Shown piece after piece: positions 6,477 through 16,269 of a DNA stretch of 37,174 bases. Under the pieces are notes generated by a model, which ran no database searches, was not told where the DNA came from, and saw nothing but the letters and a program-made list of their open reading frames with translations. The stretch spans positions 1-37,174 of the IMG/VR virus record IMGVR_UViG_3300030102_003612; one strand, given 5' to 3'. This DNA is from a virus. Both the position numbers and the translations under genes were made by a program. The stretch's first letter is position 1. Every line of letters starts with the position of its first letter.

Positions 6477-8118
6477 TCCTAATAATAATGCGGCAGATAG
6501 GTTCGTAACGGATCTTCTGAACCAACAAAGTGAGCTTATTGTCCAGCAGACAAGGGCGACAAGGGATCTTAATGGTAGTATACTCCAGGCTAGTCGAGAA
6601 CTAGGCACAAGATTCGCCGCTTTTGTAAACCCGTTAAAGAGATTTGAAGACTCCCTGATGAGGTTGGATCAGACCAATCGAAGAGCACTTCAAATGGGTG
6701 TCACTACTCAAAAGCTCCGAGATGCAGTATCCAAAAACTCAGATGTAATTAATCGAGGCAGGGTAAGCAATCAAAAGCTTATAGACGCGATCCAACAGAA
6801 CTTTGGGGAGGGTGTTAGAACACAGAACGAGTCCATGTTGAATCTCACTGAGGAGATGATTGCTACTGGGCAAAATACTGCTGGGCTAACTCAGATGAAC
6901 TCTGATCTCTTACTTTTTACTGGAGATAACATTAAAGCTCTGGATAGGGCTAATAAGGCAAATAAGCAAATTAGTGACAAGTACGGTGTCACCAATGAAA
7001 AGTTAATCAACTCGGTTAATTCCCTTAGAGATACATTTGAACAAGCGTCCTTCTTTGGACCAGACACAACAGCCTCCCTCACCGAGTTATCACAAGAGTT
7101 AAAGGCCAGGACTGGCGGAAAAGCTGTTGAAGGTTCGATAAGGACCTTGTTCAGCTTATTCACTGGAGGTATGGATACCTTAGACCCGGCTATGCGATTG
7201 GGCGCTGATAGGTCTTTACTGGGCGGTGAGATTGGGATGGGGGATGTTACTGGTGTCCTTCAGCGTCTGGCAGACATAGCAGACCAATCGGGTGGAGGTA
7301 ACCTTGGGCTGGGGGCAGATATTGCTGCCATGAGAACTGGGTTACAGAAACAGCAAGTAAATCAATTACTGGCGCTCCACGAACAGCTTAAACAGAATTA
7401 TGAGTTAGACTCCAATGTTGCGGCTACCGAAGATGACAGATTCAATAGTCTTCAAAACATAAATGACAGGGCTCGTAATTTCTATGACAATACCGCAATA
7501 GAATCGCTTGGTGTTTTAGGTAAGATTGATACAAATTTACTGATACTTGGTTCCAATATGGCGATGACCTTTGGTATTCTAAAAGGATTCATGCCAACTG
7601 CTGGGGGAGGAGCAGGCATTGGCGCAGGCATTGGCGGTCGTATGGGAATGATTGGCTCGTTCCTTAAGGGCCGTGGTGGTGGAGCATTACTCGCTGGTGG
7701 TGGTGCCGCCCTCCTTGCAGGCACTGATAATAATGAGGCGGGAACGACAGGGGGGTTCCTCTCTAATATTCTTACTGGAGCCTCCATGGGAGCGATGGGA
7801 GGTGGTCTTATAGGTGCCGGTATAGGGGCGGTAGGAGGCCTCGTTTACTCGTTCTTTGAGGATACCGCTGACGCCTCAAAGAAGACCGCTGAGAATACCG
7901 GGGAGCAACTTAAGATAGCACAACAGCAACAACGTGAAGAACAACGCCGCCGCGCAGCATTAGAGGTTGAGAGAGTAAGTGTGCTCGCAAACTATGTTAG
8001 ATCACGCTTAGACCCACGAGTTGGCGCTGAGACAGTCAGACTACTTTCTCAGCAAGTTCAAAGTCTTGAGCGAATGCGTAAAGAAAACAATAGGAACGGA
8101 ACAACGGTAACTAGGTAA
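6469..8118 (+). CDS. Candidate tape measure protein (gp29-like position and architecture)
   Basis: The 549-aa protein starts with GTG at 6469, inside the end of the previous gene. Residues 1-190 are rich in Gln, Asn and Leu with coiled-coil character. A central helical part follows (190-350). A Gly-rich hydrophobic stretch spans about 365-465 (GAGIGAGIGGRMG; GGGALLAGGGAALLAG; GGGLIGAGIGAVGGLVYSFF). A basic/Gln-rich helix closes it (QQQQREEQRRRAALEVERV). Helical length plus membrane-like Gly/Ala segments is the hallmark of tape measures. T4 gp29 is 590 aa and occupies the same kind of place between hub assembly and tube initiator genes. At about 1.5 angstroms per residue it would span near 80 nm. 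No sequence match to gp29 was made. Confidence 0.6.
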   Translation: MVDPNNNAADRFVTDLLNQQSELIVQQTRATRDLNGSILQASRELGTRFAAFVNPLKRFEDSLMRLDQTNRRALQMGVTTQKLRDAVSKNSDVINRGRVSNQKLIDAIQQNFGEGVRTQNESMLNLTEEMIATGQNTAGLTQMNSDLLLFTGDNIKALDRANKANKQISDKYGVTNEKLINSVNSLRDTFEQASFFGPDTTASLTELSQELKARTGGKAVEGSIRTLFSLFTGGMDTLDPAMRLGADRSLLGGEIGMGDVTGVLQRLADIADQSGGGNLGLGADIAAMRTGLQKQQVNQLLALHEQLKQNYELDSNVAATEDDRFNSLQNINDRARNFYDNTAIESLGVLGKIDTNLLILGSNMAMTFGILKGFMPTAGGGAGIGAGIGGRMGMIGSFLKGRGGGALLAGGGAALLAGTDNNEAGTTGGFLSNILTGASMGAMGGGLIGAGIGAVGGLVYSFFEDTADASKKTAENTGEQLKIAQQQQREEQRRRAALEVERVSVLANYVRSRLDPRVGAETVRLLSQQVQSLERMRKENNRNGTTVTR

Positions 8119-8119
8119 C

Positions 8120-9232
8120 ATGGTAGACTCAATTGTAAAACAAGCTTTTGGAATAAATACACTGGCAGATATCTTTAAAGGGTTTGACGGTAGGTTTAGA
8201 AAAACCAAACGAGCCCTTCACGATCGATCACATCTAGCCATTGAGTTCCCTCAAACTGATAATAGAGTTGTGAGGGCTTATGTGCCTTTTTTAGAGAATC
8301 CTCAAATAGAAGAGAGAGGTGCTGCCCGCCTTAATACTTATGACCTTGTGGGTCGAGCGGGTCAGTTATTCTCATACGCGGGTGCGGAGTCTAGAGGTAT
8401 CAATATAACCTTTAATATTAGCTTGTTACATGTGATTGAAACTAACATTACAGAAGGTATCAAGCCGATGTTTAAAAGAAGCTTCTTACCCTTCTTTACT
8501 GATCGAGCTAGGTCGAAACAGTTGTTTGAATTAAGGAGTGAGCTTGATGAGAAGGTGCGGACCGCCGAAGGTATTGTGGCTACACAGATTGCTGAAAAGG
8601 TGCGCGAACTTAAATTGAAGAACTTTGTAGGCAACCCCGACCAAAAAGTTAACGAGGTAGGTAAGAACCATGCTTCTATCCACAGAGAATATTACAGAGA
8701 GGCTGTAGGTGCTCTTACTGGTTTGCAATTGCAGGAGTCAGAAAAGAAGCAATTACTGGCACCCCTTGCTCAATCTTTAGGTATACCTAGCGCCTCTCAA
8801 GCATTTCAGGAGTTGGACGAAAATATTAATTTGGTTTATTGCTGGATAAATTTAATTAGAGGATCCGTAATGAACAATGCTAAAAGCTCCTTGTATGGTC
8901 CTCCGATTGTTCGAGTGACTCATGGTCCCATGTTTAATAATGTTCCCTGCTTATTGCAAGACTATTCAATACGTATTGAAGATGATGCTGGGTATGACGT
9001 TCAAACTTTAACTCCAAAGAGAGTAAACATTAGCTTAAATCTAGTTGAAGCCAGGACAGGAACCTTTGGAGAGTACGACGAGGGGTTCATCGCTGATGGA
9101 GACAACTTGGCTGGGTGGGAGTCTATTATAGAGAATAATAATGCTGATCCTTATAACGGCTTAATCGGTCAGTCTAGAGAATTTACAGCACAGGATCTGG
9201 TCGTTAACCAACCAGCCTTTTCACTGTTCTAA
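8120..9232 (+). CDS. Baseplate tail-tube initiator-like protein (gp48/gp54-like)
   Basis: A 370-aa protein with a block near residues 53-97, VPFLENPQIEERGAARLNTY then LVGRAGQLFSYAGAESRGI, followed by beta-strand ITFNISLL. This pattern (Pro-x-x-Glu-Asn-Pro, then Gly-Arg, then Tyr-Ala-Gly-Ala-x-Ser-Arg) recalls tube-cap and tube-initiator proteins of contractile tails that link hub to tail tube. The middle (about 130-260) is helical. The C-terminal third returns to beta-type (PPIVRVTHGPMFNNVPCLLQ; VQTLTPKRVNISLNL). It lies directly after the tape measure and before the gp53-like gene, as expected. In T4, gp48 and gp54 do this job; which one this matches cannot be told. Confidence 0.6.
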   Translation: MVDSIVKQAFGINTLADIFKGFDGRFRKTKRALHDRSHLAIEFPQTDNRVVRAYVPFLENPQIEERGAARLNTYDLVGRAGQLFSYAGAESRGINITFNISLLHVIETNITEGIKPMFKRSFLPFFTDRARSKQLFELRSELDEKVRTAEGIVATQIAEKVRELKLKNFVGNPDQKVNEVGKNHASIHREYYREAVGALTGLQLQESEKKQLLAPLAQSLGIPSASQAFQELDENINLVYCWINLIRGSVMNNAKSSLYGPPIVRVTHGPMFNNVPCLLQDYSIRIEDDAGYDVQTLTPKRVNISLNLVEARTGTFGEYDEGFIADGDNLAGWESIIENNNADPYNGLIGQSREFTAQDLVVNQPAFSLF

Positions 9233-9250
9233 TTAATTTAAGGAAGATCA

Positions 9251-9538
9251 ATGAATTATAATAATCATTTAAAAGTTGGATATACCCTGGAGGATCACAA
9301 AGGGAAAAAAGTGGCAACATCCTTGAATTCTCTGGACTTCCGACAATTTATAAACTCTTTAAAAGACAGCGACTATCAGGTCGGTAGAATACCCCCAGGT
9401 TTTGAACACAGAGCAGATAAAATTGCAGATTTATTTTATGAAGATCCAGGATTAGATTGGCTCGTGTGTTGGACTAATAACATATCAGATCCTTTTCAAC
9501 AATTAAATGTAGGGGATAGAATAAGAATTCTTGCATAA
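9251..9538 (+). CDS. 53: gp53-like baseplate wedge protein, LysM-like
   Basis: A 95-aa protein whose second half, VGRIPPGFEHRADKIADLFY then DPGLDWLVCWTNNISDPFQQ and LNVGDRIRIL, matches the LysM-like pattern of T4 gp53 and related short baseplate proteins: entry Pro, Asp-x-Ile, Trp-Leu, Asn-x-Ile-x-Asp-Pro, Gly-x-x-Ile-x-Ile. T4 gp53 (196 aa) helps close the six baseplate wedges around the hub; this is a short form. AAGGA at 9240-9244 precedes the ATG. The stop TAA overlaps the next ATG (TAATG). Its place beside the hub gene supports the call. Confidence 0.7.
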   Translation: MNYNNHLKVGYTLEDHKGKKVATSLNSLDFRQFINSLKDSDYQVGRIPPGFEHRADKIADLFYEDPGLDWLVCWTNNISDPFQQLNVGDRIRILA

Positions 9539-12444
9539 TGTCCAAATCGTTTACATACAATATAGTCGTAAGCAGATCCGCAGAGTCTATAGGTAGAATC
9601 TTTTTTGATGAAACTTATACTCCTGGGAGCACTACCACCCGACGACAGCGGCGTCTTACATTGGATCTTCTTGAAAATTTAGGAGAAGACATAGATGGCA
9701 ACTCTTATGCCGATGATTTAATTCTGACTCCTTTTAATAACAGCGAGTTCATCAGTTTTGAAACTTCCATTCCTGGTGCGGGCGGTGTGAGGTTTAGCAC
9801 ACTTAGGTTATTGGAGAGCAGGAGGATTCTGGAGAAGTTTATCATACCTACTGAAGGGGTGAGTGATGCTATAGGCCGCAGGTATAGGCGGGAGGTGGCA
9901 GAGTTAGCAACCTTAAATGCTGACATTCTCAAAAAGATGAAGAATATACGCCCGAGGTACTACATTGCTTTTGGTGTGGGGGATGATGTTTCAAAATGGG
10001 CAGGTCCTTTCTGTGTGGATTTGATTGATGCAAATTTATCCATAAGAGAAGATGGTACTAGGGAGATAGAACTAGGCTTCACGCCCACACTAGAATCTCT
10101 CAAAATTTTCACTAACAAGCTTGTATACGACGAGAGTCTTGTCAGTCAAAAGAATATAGAGGAGGCTAAGGGGACCAATTACAGAATCCTAGAAGTTGCT
10201 ACGGATATTACTTGCCCTCTTGATGGAGCCTCTCCTACTTTAATTCGAGGCCAAACAGTTGAAATTAAGGCACCGAGTGATCCGCGTTCTGCACGCCGAG
10301 CCGCGCCCAAGATAGAAGAGTCCAATCTTAGTGTAAGAACATACCCAAAGAGTTTGAAATCTAACTCTAATGGAGATCGTTGGAATTTTTATATAAGAGC
10401 ACTCATTAAAAAGTTTGCGGCTGAACGAGTTCAGTCTATCTCCGCAGGGAATGTGTTGGTATTATTCCCACACGATTTGGATATGAAGGGTGAGGATTCT
10501 CCCCTGGATGTGAAGATTGCAGGTGCCAATCGCTTCAAAGATATTATAAGTCTTTATCGAACGAAGCTAGGTGAATACGGAATTACCATTTCCGCCGCAG
10601 ACCCTTTAGATAACAATTACAAGTTGGCTATTGAACCTAGCACGACCGATGAACAGTTATCTGAAATCTATTCGAATGAATCAATCAGAAAACGGTTGGA
10701 AGCCCTACGGAATGGCATTAAAGGAAATCTTCAATATGTAGATCGTAATGGTGCTTTGCGGCGCGCTGATTCTGTTGTGCAACTTTTAAAGGCTGCTGAG
10801 AGGGGTGACTTAACTGAGGAGGATGTGGAACAACGAAGGCAAAATATTAATAAGTTTAAGGCGGAGCAGTTTAAGTTACAGAGGCAGAGTGCGACAATTA
10901 GAAGGGCGGAGCGTCAGCGCGTTAAAACAATTACAGACTTTAAGGAAAGAGCAGCCGATAACTACACAGTTCCAACATTCAGGATTGAAGATGGCAACCC
11001 TCGAAAATTAGATTTTAAATTTGTAAGAGATGAAGATATCCTTGAAGTGTTCCCTGTGGATAGGGAGTCAGTATTAAGGAGGGCTAAAAATTCTAACCCT
11101 GATAGATCCGCTGAAGAACCGCAGAGCGACCAGTTAACAGAGGTAAAGCTTGGATTTTATAATAGAATAAAAATTGCAGAAGGGGGAACCGCTAGCCTTA
11201 ATGATAGGAGTGAAGTTCTTTTTTCTCTTAGAAAGTTCTTTAGAGTTTTGAATGAAAAAACTTCTCAACCAATACAGCCAGCGTACTTTGAAGAAAATGA
11301 TTTACGAGTCACTAAGTTGCTTGAGAAGCATGGCCTTATAAAGCATGGTGACCAGCCAGTGCTGATGGTGGGTCACTTACCCTTAATACAGGATTTAATC
11401 TACTCAAAGAAATCAGAATTACCTGCTAGTTTAGGTAAGACTTTTTCTTATGCCAAATTGTATTTTACTAATTACGAGGGCGAGCGTGGTGGTGGGGCTA
11501 GGGACGTAACTATTGCAGAGCCTAGACAATTAGCTCAGAAGTGGCTTGATTTTAAGAAGGAGTCTAGCATCCTTGACAGGGACCGCCGTGGTCGGGAGAC
11601 GGGTCTCACATCTTCATTTCAAGAGAAGATTGATTTTGGACCGTATGATAGTGAGGTAAATATTAAAGGTGATACTGTAACTCCTGACACATTTATTTTC
11701 ATGCATAATATGAAAAATGCAAATGTGCTAGATGTCAGCTTCGATAGTAGCCCTTATAAAGGGGAACTGTTATCACTTGCTAACGAACCTTTGTTTAATC
11801 TGATAGATAAGAGTCTTGTTGGTAATCAAACGGTTCGCGATAATACATTTAAATTTAATTTTGAACAATACCTGGAGACTGGTGATCTGGACAAGCTGAA
11901 GAGTGCAAAGGAAAATCCTTTATTACTTCTTCAAACGTTAGGCGGCAATAGGGGGTTTCTAAAAGCTGTTAAAAATGAATTAAGGGATGTTAAGGTTATA
12001 GACTTTCTCGATGTAATGATGATTAAAATCTCAGGAAACTTAGGAGGTAATAAATTTGATGACATCGTGAACCGAAGTAACTCTGTCAGTAGGATGAAAA
12101 TGACCGCCGAGACAGTTAGGAGAGTAAATGAATTTGTTATAAATGTAAACATTAGAACAATTCCATTCTTTAATACGAGCTATTATTTAGGTAGATCTGC
12201 TACTCTTGTTGGTGCCCCTAATGAAATTTTAGGATCTACTATTTTTGAGAGTGGTAAGCAACCTCCTGCGATATTCACAGGTAAGTATAAGGTGTTTGGA
12301 TACAAGCACGTAATGACACCTAATGATGCATATTCTGAGTTCACACTACTTAAGGACGGATTTTCCCCTGGTAATTACTTGGATATTACTCTAGTTGAAT
12401 ATTACGAGAAGGAGCTTGCAGGATTAAATGAAGAGGATGAGTAA
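9538..12444 (+). CDS. Large baseplate hub protein (gp27/gpD-like ends, long insert)
   Basis: The 968-aa protein has hub-like ends. Residues about 150-190 (GPFCVDLIDANLSIREDGTR then EIELGFTP) look like the first barrel domain. The C-terminus, NIRTIPFFNTSYYLGRSATL then FTGKYKVFGYKHVMTPNDAY and SEFTLLKDG, matches the closing beta block of tail hub proteins. Between them lies a long insert with a highly charged helix at about 420-475 (LTEEDVEQRRQNINKFKAEQ, RRAERQRVK). T4 gp27 is only 391 aa, so this hub is about 2.5 times longer. It is followed by the OB-fold spike, its usual partner. Hub identity is inferred from pattern and order; no enzymatic motif was recognised in the insert. Confidence 0.65.
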   Translation: MSKSFTYNIVVSRSAESIGRIFFDETYTPGSTTTRRQRRLTLDLLENLGEDIDGNSYADDLILTPFNNSEFISFETSIPGAGGVRFSTLRLLESRRILEKFIIPTEGVSDAIGRRYRREVAELATLNADILKKMKNIRPRYYIAFGVGDDVSKWAGPFCVDLIDANLSIREDGTREIELGFTPTLESLKIFTNKLVYDESLVSQKNIEEAKGTNYRILEVATDITCPLDGASPTLIRGQTVEIKAPSDPRSARRAAPKIEESNLSVRTYPKSLKSNSNGDRWNFYIRALIKKFAAERVQSISAGNVLVLFPHDLDMKGEDSPLDVKIAGANRFKDIISLYRTKLGEYGITISAADPLDNNYKLAIEPSTTDEQLSEIYSNESIRKRLEALRNGIKGNLQYVDRNGALRRADSVVQLLKAAERGDLTEEDVEQRRQNINKFKAEQFKLQRQSATIRRAERQRVKTITDFKERAADNYTVPTFRIEDGNPRKLDFKFVRDEDILEVFPVDRESVLRRAKNSNPDRSAEEPQSDQLTEVKLGFYNRIKIAEGGTASLNDRSEVLFSLRKFFRVLNEKTSQPIQPAYFEENDLRVTKLLEKHGLIKHGDQPVLMVGHLPLIQDLIYSKKSELPASLGKTFSYAKLYFTNYEGERGGGARDVTIAEPRQLAQKWLDFKKESSILDRDRRGRETGLTSSFQEKIDFGPYDSEVNIKGDTVTPDTFIFMHNMKNANVLDVSFDSSPYKGELLSLANEPLFNLIDKSLVGNQTVRDNTFKFNFEQYLETGDLDKLKSAKENPLLLLQTLGGNRGFLKAVKNELRDVKVIDFLDVMMIKISGNLGGNKFDDIVNRSNSVSRMKMTAETVRRVNEFVINVNIRTIPFFNTSYYLGRSATLVGAPNEILGSTIFESGKQPPAIFTGKYKVFGYKHVMTPNDAYSEFTLLKDGFSPGNYLDITLVEYYEKELAGLNEEDE

Positions 12445-12450
12445 TAAGAA

Positions 12451-13653
12451 ATGGAAATTTACATAGGGACAGTTGTGCAGAATGAAGATCTCAGTAAGTC
12501 GGGAGAGTTACTGGTGACCTTTCCTAAAATATATCAAAACCAACCTCAGTTAGTTACGTATACGTCTCCATACTGTAAGGCCAATGCAGGTGGGTTTATT
12601 GCTGTTCCAAACGTAGGGGATGATATTCTGGCTTTCCACGACCCTGACGCGGGTTCTAAGGGTTCTGCGTTTTACTATCTCTCTACTGTTCTTAAGAGTG
12701 ATTTGGATATTGGGGACAAGGACACGGTTGAAAACCCTAACTTTGAGCTTCTCAAGAGCAATGATCCTAAGGCTCAGATCTACGGTAAAAGAAATAGACC
12801 AGTAACGCAAACATTTACAAATGATGCCGGGGCTGGGTTATATATTCAAAGAGAGTTTAACGAGGACAGTATTAGTAATAATGTTACTATGAAGTCGGAG
12901 GGTGGTGAAGAGGTTAACGTAAGCCCCTTAGGTGTTCAGATTAGAAACGCGGACGGCGATTCTATTGTCCTTAATGGTGCCGAGCCTAATGCGGCTTACG
13001 GGGCTAGAACTTTGGCTATTGAAACTCAAGCTGCTCAGGAATACAAGTGCATAAACTCTGATATCAGTATGAGAATATTGGATGGCGGAGACATAAACAT
13101 AGAGAACAATTCAGTAGGCTTCCACGCAATTCCTCCTTTCTTTGGAAATATTAGATTGAAGAGTAGATACCGGGGTATCACTCTCGCTGCTTTAGGACCG
13201 CCCCCTTTTGTAAGTGATATACATATAGTTACAAACACGGGTAAATTACACATAAACGGAGCAACAGGTCAGATGACGATATACAGCCCCACAACAATTG
13301 ATATTAATAGCTTAGGTAGTATTAATCTTAATGCTGGTGTTGATTTAAATCTTAAAGCAGGTGGTACCGCCACGATGAACAGTGCAGGTATTACAACTGT
13401 AAAAGGTGGAGGTGCCGTTAATATTCAATCTGCTGGGCTTGTAAGCCAAAACGGCAGCACTCTTTCTTTTAATGACATTCCCCTGGCAACTATTAACCCG
13501 CCACAGACCTGGGGATCGAATGGCGGTGCTTCTGTTCCGGTAGTTTCTTCGCCTGTACCTCAGTCGCCACTTGATGTACCTACGCCAACCCCGCCTTTAC
13601 CAAACGAGTATGGGGACGGAGTCCCTGGTGCTGAAGGAGGTAATGCAATCTAA
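12451..13653 (+). CDS. Baseplate central spike, gp5/VgrG-like without lysozyme domain
   Basis: A 400-aa protein. Residues 1-90 form an OB-fold-like domain (MEIYIGTVVQNEDLSKSGEL, then GGFIAVPNVGDDILAFHDPD), as in T4 gp5, P2 gpV and VgrG. Residues about 130-345 are short repeating beta strands, ending in regular units (TIDINSLGSINLNAGVDLNL KAGGTATMNSAGITTVKGGG AVNIQSAGLV), the style of the trimeric spike beta-helix. A Pro-rich tail follows (PVPQSPLDVPTPTPPLP). No lysozyme domain is present, unlike T4 gp5. It follows the hub by 6 bases, and its stop overlaps the next start as TAATG. The central spike would pierce the outer membrane or cell surface. Confidence 0.82.
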   Translation: MEIYIGTVVQNEDLSKSGELLVTFPKIYQNQPQLVTYTSPYCKANAGGFIAVPNVGDDILAFHDPDAGSKGSAFYYLSTVLKSDLDIGDKDTVENPNFELLKSNDPKAQIYGKRNRPVTQTFTNDAGAGLYIQREFNEDSISNNVTMKSEGGEEVNVSPLGVQIRNADGDSIVLNGAEPNAAYGARTLAIETQAAQEYKCINSDISMRILDGGDINIENNSVGFHAIPPFFGNIRLKSRYRGITLAALGPPPFVSDIHIVTNTGKLHINGATGQMTIYSPTTIDINSLGSINLNAGVDLNLKAGGTATMNSAGITTVKGGGAVNIQSAGLVSQNGSTLSFNDIPLATINPPQTWGSNGGASVPVVSSPVPQSPLDVPTPTPPLPNEYGDGVPGAEGGNAI

Positions 13654-16268
13654 TGGCTTTTGACGCGGCAACCTTCTTACAGTCCAATAGTTTGGCGGGT
13701 ATCACCTCTTCTTTTGGTATACCTAGCTGCATGTTGAATTTAGCCTCTGACCTTTTGGGGCTTATACCCACCCCTATTTTGGTTGCGATGAGGGAGGCTA
13801 TTAGGAGAGCTAGGGCAATCGCTGACGCAATCATTAAAAGAATTAACTCTTACATTAGAGATCTTTTAGGGATTTCATTATTCCCCGACAGGGATGGATT
13901 TTTCGGTTACTTCTCAGATGCTTCAAGATTTGGACTAGACCTTCTTAGTGGAATTACTGCCGCGATTGGAACGTTCATTGGATTCGCTCAATCGATCGCT
14001 GCCGCCGCCGCCGAACTTAAGGCGAGGTATGAGGAGATTATTAAGTGTCTACAGTCGTTTAAAGATTACTTAGATTACACGAACGGTGACGCCTCTCAAA
14101 GAAGAGAGGAGTTAGCCAATTTAAATACTACTGACTATGAGCAACTGATTCAATCCCAATTTGGGCCTTACCTCAGACAGGCTGAACAGGCTACTCAGTT
14201 TGTTAGCGAGTGTGATGCTCAATTAGAGACGATTGATGGTATCTTATTAGCTAGAACTCTTGATCCTTCTTTGGAGCCAATTGAAGCTGATCCTGTAACC
14301 GAGTCGGTCTTCCGTCTTGAGGCTGGTCCTCCCAAGTCCAAGAGTGGCAAGTTCATTCTTTCGGTTGACGGCTTATACTACGACTCTCAGACTAGCGGTA
14401 TTGAGCCTGCTCTCTTAGAACTTGCCGCCAGAGAGCAGGACTTACAATTTAGAGAGCGAGGCTTCACCAACTCTGATCTCTGGAGATTGGAGTTCGAACC
14501 AAGTCTTGGTGGTAGAGGTGTGCCTACCACATCTGAAGATTTAAAATATTACTTTAACACAATACTAGACCCTAAGATAATTGATAATAGGCCATCTATT
14601 ACAAAGTTTTATGATAAGGATGAGTTACTCCTGTCACTGGAAGGTCAGAAGGATAGGAAAGTATTCGATGTTTCCTCGGAACTTCAAGATTTAATTGATG
14701 CAGGATCTTCAATTGCCGTTACTGATAACATGCGTCAGGTAATGATATCGGAAACAGCCCAATTCCAGCAAAAAATTGATAAACGCAAAAAACAAATTGA
14801 GCTTGCTGTGAAGGTTCCCGCCTTCTTGGGTAAAGGCCCTCAATTCACTCCAGGCAATGTTCCGGTAAATGACTTCTCCTACTTAGATGGTTCCAACTTC
14901 TTGTTGGATTTAGATAAGCAGCGAAGTATTGTAATAGACCAAGCGGATGTTACGGGTGTCGTTCTACCTTTAGAGGTAAAGTTTACCGATAAGATAGAGA
15001 CGAATGACACGGTGTTCCTTAATCATATTCTCCTTGCAAACGTTGCTAAAGGGGAGATTATCGACAACGCCCCAGCCTCTTCTGCACCAAGCATCCAAAT
15101 CAATACTAGAATTTCAGAGGATGGCTTGATTGGGCTTTACAACTACCTAACCGCTGAGACAACTGCAACATCTAGCGTAGACTTCAAACTTCGCAATAGT
15201 AGTCGTTTTGGAGATTCGCATGATGCACAGATTGTAGGGACCACTTCATCTATTTTTGATAGAGGCCTAGGCGTAGCTAAGTTAGATGGTATTTGTGAAT
15301 TAAACACAGCCGACAATTCTGTTTTATCCTCGGTGGGTAGCTACGTAAGGCTCCCCGAAGTTTCCGAGTTCCAAGATATGTTCTACCGCAGCCAGGGAGC
15401 TTCGGTGGAAACATGGATTCAGGTTCCTAATTTAAGTGCTGTTTCAGGGTATGAGGTTGGTGACTCTGCTACATCAGCACTATACAGATTAATTCTTTCT
15501 AATGAGAATACTGGTATAAGTGACTCTAAAGTCGCTCAGGACGATATAAACAACCTCAGTAAGGACAATGGAACTGGCATAACGCGAGGTATTATTTACG
15601 GATTTACTAGAGATAGAAGATTTACTCAAGGTGAAACTCCTAGCAACTCAAGCTCTGACAATCCAACTTCGGATCTCCAACTTGTATTAGCCCCAACTCA
15701 ATCATATGACTCTTCAAGCGTAGGGTTCATCGCAGACAGAACAACAAATTGTAATAATGACGGATGGAGGGGCATGACAGTCCCGGTATTTGAAAAGTTA
15801 AATGGAGTTTCTCTCTCTAGTTGCGAGGATGAGTTCTGTCAGTTATCACTTACGGTTGACCCTCTTAATGACTTAATTACGGTTTACTTAGATGGTGTTA
15901 ATGTCGCTGCGTCTAGTTATCAACAGGTCTTTGGAACTAGTAGGGCTAAAGAAGTGTATAAAGCTCCATCGGTCTTTCAGAATAACTCCTTCCGTTATGA
16001 TGGGAGCAGCGTAGGTGTTAGCTCCGTTGCCGATCTTTCAGGGGGTCCTCGATTAGACACTTACTTCACTCCTTGGATTCTTGGAGGAGGTTACACTGAT
16101 GGTAATCCTAATGGCAACTTTATGGGTGGTGAATACAATGGTAAGGTGAGTGGTCTTAGAGGCTACTTAGGGTGTACTAGATTTTACGCAAGGCCATTGT
16201 CCGAATCTGAGGTTAAGAGTAATTATGCTGCTACTCAGAAATTCTTCAAAAATATAGATTTAAGTTAA
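13653..16268 (+). CDS. Tail/baseplate protein with C-terminal LamG (concanavalin-like) domain
   Basis: The 871-aa protein lies between spike and gp25. Residues about 20-130 are hydrophobic and amphipathic (LLGLIPTPILVAMREAIRRA; LDLLSGITAAIGTFIGFAQS IAAAAAELKARYEEI) and could contact the spike, tape measure or a membrane. The middle is mixed helix and strand. From about residue 575 to the end there is a LamG-like beta sandwich: VETWIQVPNL, then LSLTVDPLNDLITVYLDGVN, then GLRGYLGCTRFYARPLSESE with final VKSNYAATQKFF. Such domains bind sugars or serve as structural jelly rolls. I infer a virion protein, maybe involved in surface binding. No known T4 counterpart is recognised. Confidence 0.65.
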   Translation: MAFDAATFLQSNSLAGITSSFGIPSCMLNLASDLLGLIPTPILVAMREAIRRARAIADAIIKRINSYIRDLLGISLFPDRDGFFGYFSDASRFGLDLLSGITAAIGTFIGFAQSIAAAAAELKARYEEIIKCLQSFKDYLDYTNGDASQRREELANLNTTDYEQLIQSQFGPYLRQAEQATQFVSECDAQLETIDGILLARTLDPSLEPIEADPVTESVFRLEAGPPKSKSGKFILSVDGLYYDSQTSGIEPALLELAAREQDLQFRERGFTNSDLWRLEFEPSLGGRGVPTTSEDLKYYFNTILDPKIIDNRPSITKFYDKDELLLSLEGQKDRKVFDVSSELQDLIDAGSSIAVTDNMRQVMISETAQFQQKIDKRKKQIELAVKVPAFLGKGPQFTPGNVPVNDFSYLDGSNFLLDLDKQRSIVIDQADVTGVVLPLEVKFTDKIETNDTVFLNHILLANVAKGEIIDNAPASSAPSIQINTRISEDGLIGLYNYLTAETTATSSVDFKLRNSSRFGDSHDAQIVGTTSSIFDRGLGVAKLDGICELNTADNSVLSSVGSYVRLPEVSEFQDMFYRSQGASVETWIQVPNLSAVSGYEVGDSATSALYRLILSNENTGISDSKVAQDDINNLSKDNGTGITRGIIYGFTRDRRFTQGETPSNSSSDNPTSDLQLVLAPTQSYDSSSVGFIADRTTNCNNDGWRGMTVPVFEKLNGVSLSSCEDEFCQLSLTVDPLNDLITVYLDGVNVAASSYQQVFGTSRAKEVYKAPSVFQNNSFRYDGSSVGVSSVADLSGGPRLDTYFTPWILGGGYTDGNPNGNFMGGEYNGKVSGLRGYLGCTRFYARPLSESEVKSNYAATQKFFKNIDLS

Positions 16269-16269
16269 A

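Noticed and set aside
7482-7787. Minus-strand Pro/Ala-rich frame inside the tape measure gene
   Set aside because: It mirrors the Gly-rich codons on the plus strand and has no start signal or neighbour on that strand.
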